Assembly: GCF_040954835.1 (NCBI RefSeq)
Contig: NC_090714.1
Span: 3,088,501-3,152,500 of the forward strand
From: Lepisosteus oculatus
Lineage: Eukaryota; Chordata; Actinopteri; Semionotiformes; Lepisosteidae
Length of the DNA: 64,000 nucleotides
Reading direction: 5' to 3'
Below, one piece after another: positions 62,277 through 64,000 of this stretch; within the stretch, counting starts at the first letter, position 1; each line of letters begins with the position of its first letter. The notes beneath the pieces were generated by a model that saw nothing but the letters and a program-made list of their open reading frames with translations, was not told the DNA's origin and searched no databases. The position numbers were made by a program, and so were the translations under genes.

Positions 62277-63000
62277 TTATTGCAAAAATTGAACAAAAAG
62301 AAACCGTACAGTCGTAACCCGGGCGGCTGTTATCCAGACGCTCCGGCGGTCCGCAGTCTGGAGCTCCAGGAGAGGAAACGCTCCAGTCAGGACAGCCGGC
62401 CGGAGAGACGGTGGGCACCTGGGACCGTGAGGCGAGTCCGGCTGCTCGAACAATTGAGAAAAAGCGTTTTTAATACCTATAGTCGCAAGTTCTGCCTCTC
62501 GCCTTAACCTACACAGTTAACAGCACATTTAGAAAGCAAAAAAAGTTTATTCGCAGGGAGGTGTTCAACGGAGCGAAACCGTGTTTTACCCGTACTGACC
62601 ATTTCCCTGTGGTATTTCCCCCCACCCTCTGATTAAGTGAGCGCAGCTGTGGGCTTCTTCACTATCTACTGCGTTGCCATGCTGAGAAAAGTCAGTTAGT
62701 ATCTGGGATTTGTCCGACTTCAAACACAAAGCTCTTTCTTTAAACCCGAAAGCAAGAGGCTCTGCAAGCAGAGTGCAGACCGGTTGGATTCTCACCTTCG
62801 AACTGACCGCTCATCTGTCCAGTTTCACGCCACACGGGAGCTCTGCGTTTCGGCGTCCAGGCTGTTGTAGAGGACAGGAAGGCCGGGGAGCTGGAGAGGA
62901 GGAACTAGGGAATAAGACACCTGCTGGAACACCACTAACAGACCTGAGCAAGCATTAAAGATACAGGTAGCCATTTTAGATAGTAGCAACAACGATCCGT
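62277..63000 (-). other. possible short minus-strand transcription unit
   Basis: AATAAA on the minus strand (62282-62277) follows about 700 bp of CpG-rich DNA. Near 62.97 kb (minus) an ATG opens MATCIFNACSGLLVVFQQVS and on for 49 codons, and a GTGAGA donor follows MSGQFE near 62795. Splicing could not be resolved. Confidence 0.25.
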
Positions 63001-63486
63001 TCCATTTCGCCTGTTAAAAGATAAGAAAGTTACTGGTTTAGTTTGAGTTCAACGTCTCTTTGAAAGCCAGCAAACCTTTTTTAAAAATGCAGTTACTTAT
63101 CGCCTTCTTAATTATTTTGAAGCTCTGATGCCTTTTCTTGTTTCATTTTGAACTTTTCCCATCTACATAGGAAGAAAACTTGTTAAACATTCTGCTACCC
63201 AAATAAAGCGATCGGTGCAAAGCCGCTATTTAAGGACAAAGACGCAATATTGCTGCCAGAACAATTTTTAAGGGAGACTAATTGAAGGCGGATAAAGATT
63301 AATCACACCTGGCTCTGGACTGTTAATTAATTAGAAATGTGTAAAACATGGACTGGATCCTGGAGTTGACATGGATCCCTCAGTCTTTCCGACACAAGTA
63401 ACTGGAGTCAATCCCGTTCCATACTTTTAACTACACCGCTGATGAAATAACCTTATTAAAACTTTAATTGAGGATTTAGGATTTGT

Positions 63487-64000
63487 TTGCAGTTTAATTC
63501 AAAATACAATATTCATCCCCATCTAACATCAATAGTAAGAGGTTAGAAGGTAGCTACACCCTTACACGAGAAACAGTTTCAGAATTCCCGTCTTTTAGCT
63601 TTGGGTCAAGCAGTAAGAATTATACTGTTAGTGTTTGACAGTCAGTCTCACCTGTGATTACTGTACTGTGATTACTGTACTGTACGCCACTCACTGACCG
63701 TGGTTCCCTTTTCACTGTAGAACCTGTGTATACAGTGTATAATACGGTATAGATTTTTAATGCCTTTTTAAAGTAATCAAAATGAATTTGCGTCTCTTAG
63801 AGATTACACTTATGAGTTAATACAAATCTCCTAAACACCTGTCGCACTCTGCTTCCACTAGTTTATTGTCAGTTGTCGGATATTCCTAAACAACACCTTC
63901 ATTACCTGCACTGTGCACTTGACTACAATAACTTTCACGTATTATAGTTCATGAAATAATGGCGTCTCTCATAGTAATAATAAGAAGCGATGTGATGCCC
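63487..64000. repeat. duplicated segment, copy 2 (runs off the window)
   Basis: Same order of anchors as 48385-48870 with point changes and small indels, including a local doubling of GATTACTGTACTGT (about 63656-63683). Similarity continues to the last base. Confidence 0.85.

Noticed and set aside
1-64000. CRISPR arrays, operons, rRNA, prophage or plasmid features
   Set aside because: None present; splice structure and repeats show vertebrate nuclear DNA.

Overview
This is a window of vertebrate nuclear DNA, most likely from a ray-finned fish. Short exons lie in long AT-rich introns with GT-AG splice sites. Promoters are CpG-rich, and fish-type tRNA-headed SINE pieces and a decayed Tc1/mariner transposase are scattered through introns and intergenic DNA. 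The species cannot be named from the sequence alone. There are no bacterial, viral, rRNA or CRISPR features.

Layout. (1) Positions 1-12280, minus strand: the first 21 coding exons (about 616 codons) of VPS35L (C16orf62), the VPS35-like subunit of the retriever complex in Commander. The window edge cuts the gene, so its C-terminal third is missing. (2) Positions 15856-31690, minus strand: complete CCP110 (CP110), the centriole distal-end cap protein, with a non-coding first exon plus 13 coding exons (800 codons). Its 3' UTR probably fills much of 13.0-15.86 kb. (3) Positions 33803-42525, plus strand: complete GDE1 (glycerophosphodiester phosphodiesterase 1), six exons, 333 aa. GDE1 and CCP110 are divergent with promoters about 2 kb apart. 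VPS35L lies just downstream of CCP110 on the same strand. This order and these orientations match the human 16p12.3 locus, so it is old conserved synteny.

(4) Positions 42.5-64 kb: no gene I recognise, but not empty. A short unit at about 50.10-51.66 kb (+) has a CpG-rich YY1-like promoter, three strong introns, an 86-codon open frame crossing three exons and an AATAAA signal. It is convergent with a second short unit (53.7-52.40 kb, -) that has two tandemly duplicated 33-bp exons and an open frame crossing three exons. A diverged duplicate of the DNA just upstream of the first unit (48.39-48.87 kb) appears at 63.49-64.0 kb and runs off the window, so a second copy of the unit may lie just beyond. 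This small-gene locus is the most novel part of the window.

Other notable points are a textbook U12-type (minor spliceosome) intron in VPS35L, an X-box (RFX) match beside a YY1/ETS site in the CCP110 promoter, a ZNF143/STAF-like site upstream of VPS35L, and an inverted SINE pair in GDE1 intron 2. The three known genes act in different processes (endosomal recycling, centriole/cilium control, lipid hydrolysis). Their proximity reflects synteny, not a shared pathway.
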